NCBI GenBank assembly: GCA_050012855.1
Contig: JBEKGJ010000023.1
Span: forward strand, 1 to 64,000
Source of the DNA: JAJXZJ01 sp050012855
GTDB lineage: Bacteria > Verrucomicrobiota > Verrucomicrobiia > Limisphaerales > J093
Length of the DNA stretch: 64,000 bases
Direction: 5' to 3'
In this document: in pieces, positions 53,278-62,553 of the stretch
Layout: every line of letters starts with the position of its first letter
How positions within the stretch are numbered: position 1 is the first letter of the stretch
Made by a program: the position numbers and the translations under genes
Notes under the pieces: generated by a model
What the model saw: only the letters and a program-made list of their open reading frames with translations
Databases searched by the model: none
What the model was told of the DNA's origin: nothing

Positions 53278-53694
53278 ATGCACAGCAAACCGAAATCCAA
53301 TTCCGAGATCGTGCTCTACCAGACGGAGGACGGGCGAACGCGCCTCGAAGTCCGGCTGGAGAATGAGTCCGTCTGGCTGTCGCTCAATCAGTTGGCGGAG
53401 TTGTTCCAGCGCGACAAGTCGGTCGTCTCGCGGCACATCAAGAACGTGTTCGAGGATGGGGAACTGGCGCGGGAACGAGTTGTTGCAGATTTTGCAACAA
53501 CTGCCGCCGACGGGAAGGTTTATCAGGTCGAGTTCTTCAACCTCGACGTGATCATCTCGGTTGGTTACCGGGTGAAGTCGCATCGGGGCACACAGTTTCG
53601 CATCTGGGCCACGCAGCGGTTGCGGGAGTTCATCGTCAAGGGCTCCGCGCTGGACGACGAGCGGTTCAAGCGCGGCGGCGGGGGCAATTACCGC
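53278..53694 (+). pseudogene. rhuM: 3'-truncated RhuM-family gene
   Basis: Starts EIVLYQTEDGRTRLEVRLENESVWLSLNQLAELFQRDKSVVSRHIKNVFEDGEL and continues VYQVEFFNLDVIISVGYRVKSHRGTQFRIWATQRLREFIVKGSALDDERFKRGGGG, the N-terminal half of RhuM proteins (DNA-binding helix-turn-helix plus conserved domain), accessory genes often found in genomic islands. After NY the match stops; the frame drifts on to a stop at 54252 that is antisense-like junk overlapping mfd. The break at about 53694 is just before mfd, so the mfd upstream region borders foreign DNA. Confidence 0.82.
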
Positions 53695-53734
53695 AGCTTG
53701 ACGCGCGGCGCGCCCGGCGCAAAGTTCGACCGGT

Positions 53735-56700
53735 TTGCGGTCGAAAGCATCTTCGACGGCGGGAGAGATTCTGGCTGCCGTCGCGCAGACTCCGGCGTGG
53801 GAGGCCCTCCGACAACGCGCGGAGCAGGGGGGTCTGTTGTCTTGTGCCGGCGTCGCTGTCCCGGCCCAACCGTTTCTCGCCGCCTCGCTCCACCTTGCCT
53901 TCCCCCGGCGAGTCATCGTCGTCGTTACCGCGGGTGCGAAGGCCCAGGAGCAGTTCATCGCGGATCTGGCGACCTGGAACCAAGCCGGGGCTTCGGCGGC
54001 GCAACCGTTGTTCTTTCCGGCGTGGGAAGCCCCGCCGCACGAGGCGAAGCTGCCCAGCCTGGACGTGATCGGCGACCGGCTAGAAACCTTGACCACGTTG
54101 CTCCGGGATGCCCGCGTCGAACCGAAACCCGCCCCGCTGGTCGTCGCCTCGGTCACGGCACTCCTGCAGCGAACCTTCACCCCGGCGCGATTGCGATCAC
54201 GGCTGCGGCGGCTGCGGCGGGGCGAGATGACCGATCCGCTCGACCTGGTTGAATGGCTGGAGGATCAGGCCTACGAGCCCGAGGCGCAGGTCACGCAGCG
54301 GGGCGAACTGGCGTTGCGGGGAGGCATCCTCGACGTGTTTCCGCTTGCGAGCCCGTGGCCGGTGCGGCTGGAGTTTGTCGGCAACGAACTCGCGTCACTG
54401 CGTTACTTCGATCCCCTCACGCAAATCTCGCGCGAGGAGGTTGCCGAAATTGACCTGCCGCCCGCCGGCGAACTAGGTCTGCTGAAACGCGAACTGGCGA
54501 GCGGGACGGCCTCAGCCACCGCGGTCGCCACGGCACCGCTCCTCGATTACCTGCCATCCGACGCGGTGCTCGTTCTTTGCGAGCCGGAAGAACTCCTTGT
54601 GCAGGCCGGCCACTATCGTGAATCCGTGCCGGCGGCGGACCCCTTTTTCATCGGCTGGGAGCAATGGCTGGGCGACGCGGCGGCCCACGGCCTGACGCTG
54701 CTCACGCTCCGGGAAGCGACAGAACCCGCGGCGGGCGGGGAGGAAGCGGTCGCCGGCGACGCCCCGACGGGCCTGAGGTTCAGCAGCCTGGACTTGTTCC
54801 GTCCGCTGGGGGAACGCGCGCCGGAGGCGCCGGTGGCCGAGGTTCAACGCCGCGAGTTCTTCGCGCAATTGCACCGCTGGCTGCGGCAGGACTACGCCGT
54901 CCATGTCTTCTGCAACAACGACGGCGAACGCCAGCGGTTCACGGAAATCTGGCAGGAGCTTGGGCTGGCCGAGGAGAATGCCGGCGGGCGCGTAGCCCCG
55001 GCGGGCGCGCCCACGCCGCCCGCGCCGTCGGGTCTTTCGATCAGCCTTGGCTCGCTGGCCCGCGGTTTTCTGTGCGAGGACGCGCGCCTGGTCGTGGTCA
55101 CGGACGCCGAGGTTTTCGGGCGTTACAAGGCGCACCGCCCGCGCCGGTTGAAATCCCCCCATGCCACCGGCGCGCGATCCGCGCTCGACATCAACTTCGC
55201 CGAACTCGAGGAGGGAGATTACGTCGTCCACCTGCAATACGGGATCGGAAGATTTCTCGGTCTGAAAAATCTTCCCGCGACGGCGGGCACCGCCAAATCC
55301 GAAATCCGAAATCCGAAATCCGAAATCGAATGTCTGGTGATCGAATACGCGCCGCGCGACCCCGGCCAGCCGGCCCCGAAGCTTTACGTGCCGCTCACCG
55401 AGGCGCACCTGGTCAGCAAATACGTCGGCGCGGGCAAGGCGCGACCGCCGTTGAACACGCTCGGCGGCACGCGCTGGGCCAAAGCCAAGGCCCAGGCCGC
55501 CGCGGCGGTGCGCGACCTTGCAGCCGACCTGCTCGAAATCCAGGCCGCGCGCGCCTCGCAGCCGGGCTTCGCCTTCCCCGCGGATGCACCCTGGCAGCGC
55601 GAATTCGACAGTGCCTTCGTGTTCGAGGAAACGCCCGACCAGCTCCGCGCCATCGAGGAAACCAAACGCGATCTCGAACAGCCCAAGCCCATGGACCGCC
55701 TGATCTGCGGCGACGTCGGCTTCGGTAAAACCGAGGTCGCCATCCGCGCCGCCTTCAAGGTCGTCCTGGCCGGCAAGCAGGTGGCCGTGCTCGTGCCGAC
55801 GACGGTGCTGGCGCAGCAGCATTTCAACACCTTCCGCGAGCGCATGGCGGATTACCCGGTGCGCGTCGAACTGCTCTCGCGCTTCCGCACGCGGCGCCAA
55901 CAGGACCAGGCGATCACCGATCTGGCCGTCGGCAGGGTGGACATCGTCATTGGCACGCACCGGCTGGTCCAGCCGGACGTGGCGTTCAAGGACCTCGGTC
56001 TGGTCGTTATTGACGAGGAACAGCGGTTTGGCGTCGGGCACAAGGAGACGCTGAAACAGCTCCGCAAGCTGGTGGACGTGCTCACGCTCAGCGCCACGCC
56101 GATCCCGCGGACGCTGTATCTCGCGCTGACCGGGGCGCGCGACCTGAGCGCCATCGAAACGCCGCCGCAGGACCGGCTGCCGGTTGAAACGATCATCTCC
56201 GCCTACGACGAGCGGTTGATCCGGGACGCGATCCAGCGCGAACTCGCCCGCGGCGGCCAGGTGTTCTACCTGCACAACCGCATCTTCGACATCGAGGCGG
56301 TCGCACTCAAACTCCGCGCCCTGCTGCCTTCCGCCCGCATCGCGGTCGGTCATGGCCAGATGCACGCCGACGATCTCGAGGAGGTGATGACGCGCTTCGT
56401 CAGCGGCGAAACCGATGTGCTGCTCTCCACGACGATCATCGAGAGTGGCATTGATATTCCGAACGCAAACACGATCATCATTGACCGCGCCGACCGTTTT
56501 GGCCTGAGCGATCTGTACCAATTGCGCGGCCGGGTGGGGCGCTACAAACACCAGGCTTATGCGTATTTGTTGATCCCGCGCCACGCCGGTCTGCTGGCCG
56601 ACGCGCGCAAGCGAATCGCGGCCGTCAAGCAGTTCAGCCGGCCGGGCAGCGGCTTCAAGATCGCCATGCGCGACCTCGAAATCCGCGGCGCCGGCAACCT

Positions 56701-57361
56701 GCTGGGCGCGGAACAAAGTGGACACATCGCCGCGGTCGGTTTCGAGCTGTACTGCCAGTTGCTTCAGCAAAGCGTCGCCGCGCTGAAGGGCGAACCGGTG
56801 AAACCACGCGTCGAGGTTTTCGTGCGTTTCGACTTTCTCGAATTCGGCCCCGTGAGCGAAACCAGCCGGGAAATCACGCCGCCACCCGTTCAGCGCGAAT
56901 CACGAGTGCCGCTGAAAATTGCGGTGCCGCGTGAGGTGGCGACCTTGGTCACCGCGTCGCCGGAGGAAGACTCGAAGTTCAATGTTCGGACTTCGGACTT
57001 CCGTCGCGGTTCGGCGGCCTTGCCGCTGAACTATGTGCCGGAGCCGCGGCACCGCATCGAGATTTACCGCAAACTGGCGCAGGCGACCGACAAGGCCACG
57101 CTCGTGGCGCTCCGGGCCGAATTGCGCGACCGCTTCGGGTCGCTGCCGCCAGCCGCGGAATTGTTGTTCCAGGTGGCCGCGCTCAAATTGCTGGCCGCCG
57201 AACGTGGCGTCACCGCCGTCGAAACGCGGGGTGACAAGCTGATGCTGACGCGCGGGGGCGATTTCATCCAGGTCGGCGGCCGCTTTCCCCGGCTGAGCAA
57301 GCGCGAACCGAAGGCGCGGCTGAACGAAGTCCGGAAGCTGCTGCTGGCCATTCAACGCTGA
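53735..57361 (+). CDS. mfd: Transcription-repair coupling factor
   Basis: Displaces stalled RNA polymerase and recruits UvrA. Order: UvrB-like homology region (about 1-330: GGILDVFPLASPWPVRLEF), CarD-like RNA-polymerase-interacting domain (about 480-560: LEEGDYVVHLQYGIGRFLGL), superfamily 2 translocase (Walker A GDVGFGKTEVAIR near 657, box II IDEEQRFGVGHKE, LSATPIPRTL, GRVGR) and the C-terminal autoinhibitory TRCF domain. 1208 residues is a little long because of two in-frame low-complexity inserts: KSEIRNPKSEIE near 520 and SKFNVRTSDFRRG near 1080. The start appears to be TTG; no ATG precedes the conserved region. It begins 41 bp past the rhuM break point. Confidence 0.96.
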   Translation: MRSKASSTAGEILAAVAQTPAWEALRQRAEQGGLLSCAGVAVPAQPFLAASLHLAFPRRVIVVVTAGAKAQEQFIADLATWNQAGASAAQPLFFPAWEAPPHEAKLPSLDVIGDRLETLTTLLRDARVEPKPAPLVVASVTALLQRTFTPARLRSRLRRLRRGEMTDPLDLVEWLEDQAYEPEAQVTQRGELALRGGILDVFPLASPWPVRLEFVGNELASLRYFDPLTQISREEVAEIDLPPAGELGLLKRELASGTASATAVATAPLLDYLPSDAVLVLCEPEELLVQAGHYRESVPAADPFFIGWEQWLGDAAAHGLTLLTLREATEPAAGGEEAVAGDAPTGLRFSSLDLFRPLGERAPEAPVAEVQRREFFAQLHRWLRQDYAVHVFCNNDGERQRFTEIWQELGLAEENAGGRVAPAGAPTPPAPSGLSISLGSLARGFLCEDARLVVVTDAEVFGRYKAHRPRRLKSPHATGARSALDINFAELEEGDYVVHLQYGIGRFLGLKNLPATAGTAKSEIRNPKSEIECLVIEYAPRDPGQPAPKLYVPLTEAHLVSKYVGAGKARPPLNTLGGTRWAKAKAQAAAAVRDLAADLLEIQAARASQPGFAFPADAPWQREFDSAFVFEETPDQLRAIEETKRDLEQPKPMDRLICGDVGFGKTEVAIRAAFKVVLAGKQVAVLVPTTVLAQQHFNTFRERMADYPVRVELLSRFRTRRQQDQAITDLAVGRVDIVIGTHRLVQPDVAFKDLGLVVIDEEQRFGVGHKETLKQLRKLVDVLTLSATPIPRTLYLALTGARDLSAIETPPQDRLPVETIISAYDERLIRDAIQRELARGGQVFYLHNRIFDIEAVALKLRALLPSARIAVGHGQMHADDLEEVMTRFVSGETDVLLSTTIIESGIDIPNANTIIIDRADRFGLSDLYQLRGRVGRYKHQAYAYLLIPRHAGLLADARKRIAAVKQFSRPGSGFKIAMRDLEIRGAGNLLGAEQSGHIAAVGFELYCQLLQQSVAALKGEPVKPRVEVFVRFDFLEFGPVSETSREITPPPVQRESRVPLKIAVPREVATLVTASPEEDSKFNVRTSDFRRGSAALPLNYVPEPRHRIEIYRKLAQATDKATLVALRAELRDRFGSLPPAAELLFQVAALKLLAAERGVTAVETRGDKLMLTRGGDFIQVGGRFPRLSKREPKARLNEVRKLLLAIQR
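55295..55330 (+). repeat. Heptanucleotide tandem repeat inside mfd
   Basis: Nearly five copies of AAATCCG in a row. Since seven is not a multiple of three, every three copies encode a heptapeptide period (KSEIRNP KSEIE). It lies in a loop of the RNA-polymerase-interacting domain and keeps the frame. Copy-number changes by one unit would shift the frame of an important repair gene. Confidence 0.85.
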
Positions 57362-57387
57362 GTTCGCGAGCACCCACTCCGGATTGC

Positions 57388-59553
57388 TCACTGGATGAAC
57401 TTCAAATACCGGCCCATCCAGTAAGGCAGGAGGAACTCGTCACCCGCCAGCTCGGTCTGGCCGCCGTTGCCGCCGTCGAGCGTGAAGGGATTGCCGTTCC
57501 AGCGCATGATGGCGCGTTCGTCCGGCGGCAGGAGCTGTTCGGTCTCTTGCCCCCGAAAGTTCGACGGCAGCCGGGTCAGGTCGTGCCGGTGCGAGTTGGT
57601 CACCGTCCAACTGACGAGATCCAGCGGAAAACGCTGGAGCGTCCACACGCCGGCTTCGAGGTCGAACCAGGGCGTGCCGGTCATGCCGTAGATGAAGTTC
57701 CAGACCGGGCAGCGTTCACCCCGCTCGAGCTCCCAGTGGTCGCGGATGGCCCCGGCGTAAAGCGCGCGGAGCCGGTCGTTGAAGGCGTAACGGTAGAGCG
57801 TCCAGTAATTAAAGAACGCCAGCTCATCATCGGAATGGTTCCATTCCGAGCCCATCTGCATGCCCTGGTATTCGACGCCGGGCGTGACGCGAAGGTTCTC
57901 CATCCGGTTGGTGATGTTGGCCAGGTAACCGAACCGATTGATCAGTTCGAGGGCCTTTTCCCGGTAAAGCTCCTTGCCGGTGACGCGGTAGCCAAACTGG
58001 AGGAAGGCAATGATCTCGGCGCTGTTCAGCCGGCGGTCGCCCACGGTCGGTGGATAACGATTCACGTACTCCGGGTGCCACCGTCCCCAGAGCGTGGGCT
58101 GGTTGTCCACATCCACCAGGTAGAGGTTGTGGCGGACGATGTGCCCAATGATCTTGTCGTAGTCGGCGGCGAGGCGCGCCTTCTCGGCCGGATGGATGGC
58201 GGCCGTTTCATACAACACGGCATAAGCGAAGGTCTGGCTCGTGATTTCGTCGCTGCTCGTCGTGCCCTTCCATTCCCAGGTCGCATCGGGCGCCTGGTGC
58301 CAGCGATCGGGATCCGAGACTTTGAAACCCGTGCGCTCGAAGGTGCGGGAGGGGAAACCGTCGAGGCCGTTGATCGTCTGCAGCCGCTCGAGCGCGTCGA
58401 ATGTCTCCCAGGCATGGGCGCGGGCCGACTCCTCGCCGGTGACGGCATAGTGGAACGCCTGGCTGGCGAGGTAGTAGCTGCTCCACCCGCCGTCGTTGTC
58501 GGTGTCAATCATCTCGGCGCTGGCCGGGTCGCCAGGCCGCAGCAGGCGCAACTCCGAGCAGAAGCCGTAGCGGAGGTGGCGCTGACGGATCTTCTTTTCG
58601 TAGTAGGCCGCCTTCTGCGCCAGGGTCATCGTGCGGAATTCGATTTTGCTCAACCCGAACCGCGTCAGCACCCAGGCATCGCCGGATGGCGTGACCTGGA
58701 GGTCGGTCACGGCGTCGTCCTCGAGCCAGCGCTTCGAGGCGAAATAGCGGAAACGGCCCGGAGCGGTCTGCAGGAACAAGCCGCGGGTGGTGCCCACCCA
58801 AAGTCCGTTCGTGGCCACCGCAAGGCAGGTGACTTCCGGCCATGGCAACTTGGTTTCCAACGGGAAGGTGGGGTTGCCGTCGGAGAGCGCCAGTCCATAA
58901 AAACCGCGCTTGCTGCCGACGATCATCTCGTTGGGCCGAAACGCCAGCGCCGTGATCTCCTTGGCCCGATGAAACGGAATCATCCGACCGTTTTCGATCC
59001 GCTGGATCGTGTCACCCGCCAGGACATAGAACTGGTTGCCCCACGCATACAACCGGCTGACTGGGCCGGGCAATGTGACCGGGAGCACGGCAAGCAGGTT
59101 GGTGCGCGCCAGCGCCAGGCTCCGCTCGCCCGCGACCAACACGGACCCATCGGCGGCCACCGCAAACATCTGGTAGGCGCCTTTGTCGAACTGGCCCGCC
59201 GGCCGGCCCGCCCAGCCGTTGGACAGCCATCCGGTGTCAAAGAGGTAGAACAATTCGCCATCGGCGACGGTGAGATCGCGTGCCAGCTTGCCGGCCAGCG
59301 GCCGGTAGCCGTGATCCATTCCGAGGCTCTCATCGAACACCCGCGCCACGCCCCGGTCCGTCAGCACATAGACGATTCCTTCGCGGTCCAGCGCCAGCCG
59401 GAGAAAGGCGGCGCCCTGCAATTCGGGAAGGGTCGTGATGCGGGCCGCCACCGCCTGCAGAAAAGGCACGTCCCGATAAACCGGCGCGGCGGCGGCGGGA
59501 AGAGTGAACAGGCCGGTGGAGAGCGACAACAAAGCAAGCAAGCGCCGATGCAT
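57388..59553 (-). CDS. Secreted protein with N-terminal propeller and C-terminal alpha/alpha barrel
   Basis: 721 residues. Signal peptide (LLALLSLSTGLFTLPAAAA), then repeating strands of a two-component-regulator-type beta-propeller (GIVYVLTDRGVARVFDE, DGSVLVAGERSLALARTN, WVGTTRGLFLQT, to about 330), then a helical barrel (DNDGGWSSYYLASQAFHYAVTGEE, TLWGRWHPEYVNRYPP, LNSAEIIAFLQFGYRVTG) ending GNPFTLD...EFLLPYWMGRYLKFI. The barrel and the ending are related to the protein at 36240, in which propeller repeats sit at a different place. Function unknown; surface glycan processing is plausible. The long upstream open frame is antisense to the aminotransferase. It converges on mfd (26 bp gap). Confidence 0.65.
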   Translation of the reverse strand: MHRRLLALLSLSTGLFTLPAAAAPVYRDVPFLQAVAARITTLPELQGAAFLRLALDREGIVYVLTDRGVARVFDESLGMDHGYRPLAGKLARDLTVADGELFYLFDTGWLSNGWAGRPAGQFDKGAYQMFAVAADGSVLVAGERSLALARTNLLAVLPVTLPGPVSRLYAWGNQFYVLAGDTIQRIENGRMIPFHRAKEITALAFRPNEMIVGSKRGFYGLALSDGNPTFPLETKLPWPEVTCLAVATNGLWVGTTRGLFLQTAPGRFRYFASKRWLEDDAVTDLQVTPSGDAWVLTRFGLSKIEFRTMTLAQKAAYYEKKIRQRHLRYGFCSELRLLRPGDPASAEMIDTDNDGGWSSYYLASQAFHYAVTGEESARAHAWETFDALERLQTINGLDGFPSRTFERTGFKVSDPDRWHQAPDATWEWKGTTSSDEITSQTFAYAVLYETAAIHPAEKARLAADYDKIIGHIVRHNLYLVDVDNQPTLWGRWHPEYVNRYPPTVGDRRLNSAEIIAFLQFGYRVTGKELYREKALELINRFGYLANITNRMENLRVTPGVEYQGMQMGSEWNHSDDELAFFNYWTLYRYAFNDRLRALYAGAIRDHWELERGERCPVWNFIYGMTGTPWFDLEAGVWTLQRFPLDLVSWTVTNSHRHDLTRLPSNFRGQETEQLLPPDERAIMRWNGNPFTLDGGNGGQTELAGDEFLLPYWMGRYLKFIQ

Positions 59554-59730
59554 GGACAGCAGGTTAGACCATTCCTCGCCGCGAGAAAAGCCGGTAAACC
59601 GGTAAACCGGCATCCGGCCGGGACGCATCCGGCGATTGCCCGGATCCGCCCTTCCGCCAGCACCGATGAAGCGCCGGCGAAAACTCGGCTTGCCAGCGCC
59701 GCGCGCTTGTGAAATTTTCGCGGGCACCTT

Positions 59731-60819
59731 ATGGCGCACGTCAAACTCCATATTCCCGGTCCGGTCGAGGTCAGCGAGAAGACCTTCCAGGCCTTCCGCA
59801 AGCCGATGATCGGTCATCGCGGCCAGGGCTTCAAAGACCTCTACGCGACCATCCAGCCGCAACTCCAGCAACTGCTCTACACGAAGCAGCTCGTCTATAT
59901 CTCCACCTCCTCGGCCTGGGGCGTCATGGAAGGCGCCATCCGCAACCTCGTCGCTAAAAAAGTCCTCAACTGCATGTGCGGGGCGTTTTCGGACAAGTGG
60001 CTGGACGTCTCCAAACGCTGCGGCAAGGACGCCGAGGCGCTCCAGGTGCCATGGGGGTCGCCCATCCGCGCTGAGCAGGTTGACGCCCGACTCGCGACCG
60101 GCCAGTTCGACGCGCTCACGGTCATCCACAACGAAACCTCCACCGGCGTGATGAGCCCGCTGGCGGAAATCGCGGCGCTCAAGCAAAAGCATCCCAACGT
60201 GATGTTCATCGTGGACTCGGTCAGTTCCATGACGGCAACAAAAATCGAGTTCGATGCGCTGGGCATTGATGTGCTGCTGGCGGGAACGCAGAAGGCCTTC
60301 GCGCTGCCGCCGGGCACGGCCCTTTTCGTCTGTTCGCCCGGCGGGCTGGCGAAGGCCGCGACGATCAAGGACCGCGGCTATTATTTCGATTTCGTCGAGT
60401 TCCAGAAGAACGCGGAGCAAAGCATGACGCCGAGCACGCCGAGCATCGGCCACGTCTATGCGCTGGAATCCAAGCTCGCGGACATTTTCGCCGAGGGCCT
60501 GGAGGCGCGCTACGCGCGTCACCGCAAACTGGCGGAACTCACCCGCGCCTGGGCGGCCAAGCACGGCTTCGTTCTGTTCCCGGAACCGGGCTTCGAATCG
60601 GTCACGCTCACCTGCGTCAGCAACGGCGCCCGGCCGGGCGGCCGCGTGGTGGACGTGCCGAAGCTGCAGAAGTTGGTGAAGGACCAAGGCTTCCTGATTG
60701 ACGGCGGTTATGGAAAGATCAAGGGCACGACCTTCCGTATCTCGAACATGGGCGACGAAACCGAGGCGACGATGAACCAGCTTTATGCCGCGCTCGATCA
60801 GGCGATGCAGCAGCTTTGA
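59731..60819 (+). CDS. Class V aminotransferase (serine-glyoxylate/alanine-glyoxylate type)
   Basis: PLP enzyme of fold type I. HIPGPVEVSEKTFQAFRKPMIGHRG is the class V opener, STSSAWGVMEGAIRNL the cofactor phosphate site, FIVDSVSSMTA the Asp that contacts the pyridine nitrogen, and GTQKAFALPPGTALF contains the Schiff-base Lys (about 187). KGTTFRISNMGD closes the fold. Relatives interconvert serine, alanine and glyoxylate, or act as phosphoserine transaminases in archaea-like routes. 362 residues, full length. It stands alone upstream of the tRNA fragment. Confidence 0.9.
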   Translation: MAHVKLHIPGPVEVSEKTFQAFRKPMIGHRGQGFKDLYATIQPQLQQLLYTKQLVYISTSSAWGVMEGAIRNLVAKKVLNCMCGAFSDKWLDVSKRCGKDAEALQVPWGSPIRAEQVDARLATGQFDALTVIHNETSTGVMSPLAEIAALKQKHPNVMFIVDSVSSMTATKIEFDALGIDVLLAGTQKAFALPPGTALFVCSPGGLAKAATIKDRGYYFDFVEFQKNAEQSMTPSTPSIGHVYALESKLADIFAEGLEARYARHRKLAELTRAWAAKHGFVLFPEPGFESVTLTCVSNGARPGGRVVDVPKLQKLVKDQGFLIDGGYGKIKGTTFRISNMGDETEATMNQLYAALDQAMQQL

Positions 60820-60883
60820 GCCCGGCGGAATCGGCTTGCCAAAGGCGGCCGGGACCGGTTGAAAAGCGCGTTCGCGGGCGGGC

Positions 60884-60924
60884 GGCTGGGTAGCTCAGTT
60901 GGCAGAGCAGAGGACTGAAAATCC
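60884..60924 (+). pseudogene. 5' half of tRNA-Phe(GAA)
   Basis: Acceptor 5' strand GGCTGGG, then TA, D stem GCTC/GAGC with loop AGTTGGCA, and anticodon stem GAGGA with loop CTGAAAA (anticodon GAA). After TCC the sequence diverges (AG instead of TC) and no variable loop, T arm or CCCAGCC acceptor partner follows, so this cannot make a tRNA. Only a loose T-arm-like string (GGGCTTGATTCCC) appears 53 bases on. It looks like a tRNA gene cut at the anticodon stem, a usual integration point. Confidence 0.75.
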
Positions 60925-62152
60925 AGAGACCAGGTTTTTTCCCCAAGTGGACACACGCGGAATCATCAATACTGACGGGCTTGATTCCCACTTCTGAGTT
61001 GTTCAGGTTCGCCTCCATTTGACCCCGAAATGGACCCATTTCGCGGCATGCAGTATCACATCGCAGTATCATATCGAGGCGAGCAGTTTCCCCCGGTCCT
61101 GCCACGAAACCCATCGGGTTGGATCGCCCCAACAGCCGAGGGAAATGGCCCGTAGAAAAAACGGTCGTGGTCGTTCACCGCCCGGCAGCTTGCCACTCCG
61201 CCGCACACAACCCCGAAAATCACCGCGCCACGTGGTGTCAGGTCCAAAAACTCTGCGGTGAATCAACGTGGAGAGGGGTGAGCACCGCGGCGGGTGAAAT
61301 TCCGCCTTGAGACGGGGTGCGATTTCGCCAACGGAACGAGCAACCAAGAGGGAATCAGGCCGCGGAATCAAGAAGCGGAAAACTGCAGCGGGTGGGGAAA
61401 AGGGGGGAGTGGCTGTGACAAAACTTTGCGGAAAATCAAAACACGATCCCCCTGTAAACACAGGCGACAGTCGCTGTTTTCGTCTCCTCAAGAACAGCCG
61501 GTTTTGATTTCGATAGGTCCTCGTCAGATCGGGGGTGATGCCACTTCTCCGTCCCCCAGAACGCCAATCGGCGCCGGCTCCAGAGCGCAAAAGGCCGTCG
61601 GGTCCACAGATGTTCTCCGACCGAGGCAGGAAAAGATCACGGCTTTTGCCATCTGTCACCTTTCTGCCAGATTCCACGCTCCGGTACACGGGTGGAATGA
61701 ACTGGTTCCACGTTGCGATGCGGCGGTGCGTGACTGACCGCAATTAATCCCCGGAGTGATCGGATTTTCGTGCATGGTGGGCCAAAAACGGCCAGGAATA
61801 TCCGCCGCCGTGTGCGATGACAATGAAACGGACGACGAAACGGGGTCATTGTCGTTGCCTGCCCGGTGACCCCGCCATCACCGTTTGACCTCTTCTACGT
61901 ATTCGGGATTGTCAGTTTCAACCTCCTGTTGGTGAACACCATCCAGCGTGAGCTACATCGCACTTCGCAGCCTACGCCCCTGTCGCCTCCCGAATCAGCC
62001 AGGTAGGGTTTCACCCCATAGCGGCTGAACTGCTTTTGGGTTTCATTCTTGTGTCATGAAAAACAGCCGACTCATCCAACATGGGACGTCAGACAGCGCA
62101 CAACGACTGCTGGCGGGTCGGCTGGACCTTTTCGGACGTTGAAAGGAACATT
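60925..62152. other. Gene-poor stretch after the tRNA fragment
   Basis: About 1.2 kb. Several short frames exist on both strands but none is recognisable. The composition is lower in GC than nearby genes, with the appearance of decayed mobile DNA, consistent with a relic beside a tRNA integration site. No recombinase, repeat family or RNA gene identified. Confidence 0.5.
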
Positions 62153-62308
62153 ATGTTGGCAACTGTCTTGGTGGTACTGCTGGTGTTGATGTTGTTTGGC
62201 AGTCTCCCTAACTGGCCACACAGCCGGAATTGGGGTTATTATCCGAGCAGCGGACTGGGCGCGGTCCTGGCGATTGTAGTTGTCCTGCTCTTGCTGGGCA
62301 GAATCTGA
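62153..62308 (+). CDS. DUF3309 small membrane protein
   Basis: Fifty-one residues: a hydrophobic helix (LATVLVVLLVLMLFGSLP), the hallmark W-P-HSR-WGY-PSSGLG loop and a second helix ending LLLLGRI. This is the DUF3309 pattern, tiny two-helix proteins of unknown role common in proteobacteria and some Verrucomicrobia. AAGGA lies five bases before the ATG, a good ribosome-binding site, and longer upstream readings lack homology. Confidence 0.88.
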   Translation: MLATVLVVLLVLMLFGSLPNWPHSRNWGYYPSSGLGAVLAIVVVLLLLGRI

Positions 62309-62553
62309 CGAGGATGTGCGTGAACTGCGGCACGCCAGGGGGCGTCTGTTCTCCACACCGGGTCTTTGGTGAGCCGTTCGGCTTGCCAGCTCGGCCGTTC
62401 AGCGACGCTCGCAACGGGCTGTGCGCTCAAGCGGCGCACACCAGCTTTGCAATCCGTCACGCCGCATGCCGGCGCAACAGGAGAGTCGGCCCCGCCGTGG
62501 TCGTGATGAACGTTATGATGCCATTTGGTCAACGGTCTGGAAGAAAGACTCCC

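Noticed and set aside
54512..56770. 752-codon minus-strand open frame opposite mfd
   Set aside because: Antisense to conserved helicase motifs; no own homology.
59554..60687. Large N-terminal extension of the propeller/alpha-barrel protein
   Set aside because: The extension reads antisense to the aminotransferase. The signal peptide starts at 59553.
60977..60989. Intact T arm completing the tRNA-Phe after an intron
   Set aside because: The string only loosely resembles a T arm, no acceptor 3' strand follows, and about 50 bases is too short for a group I intron.
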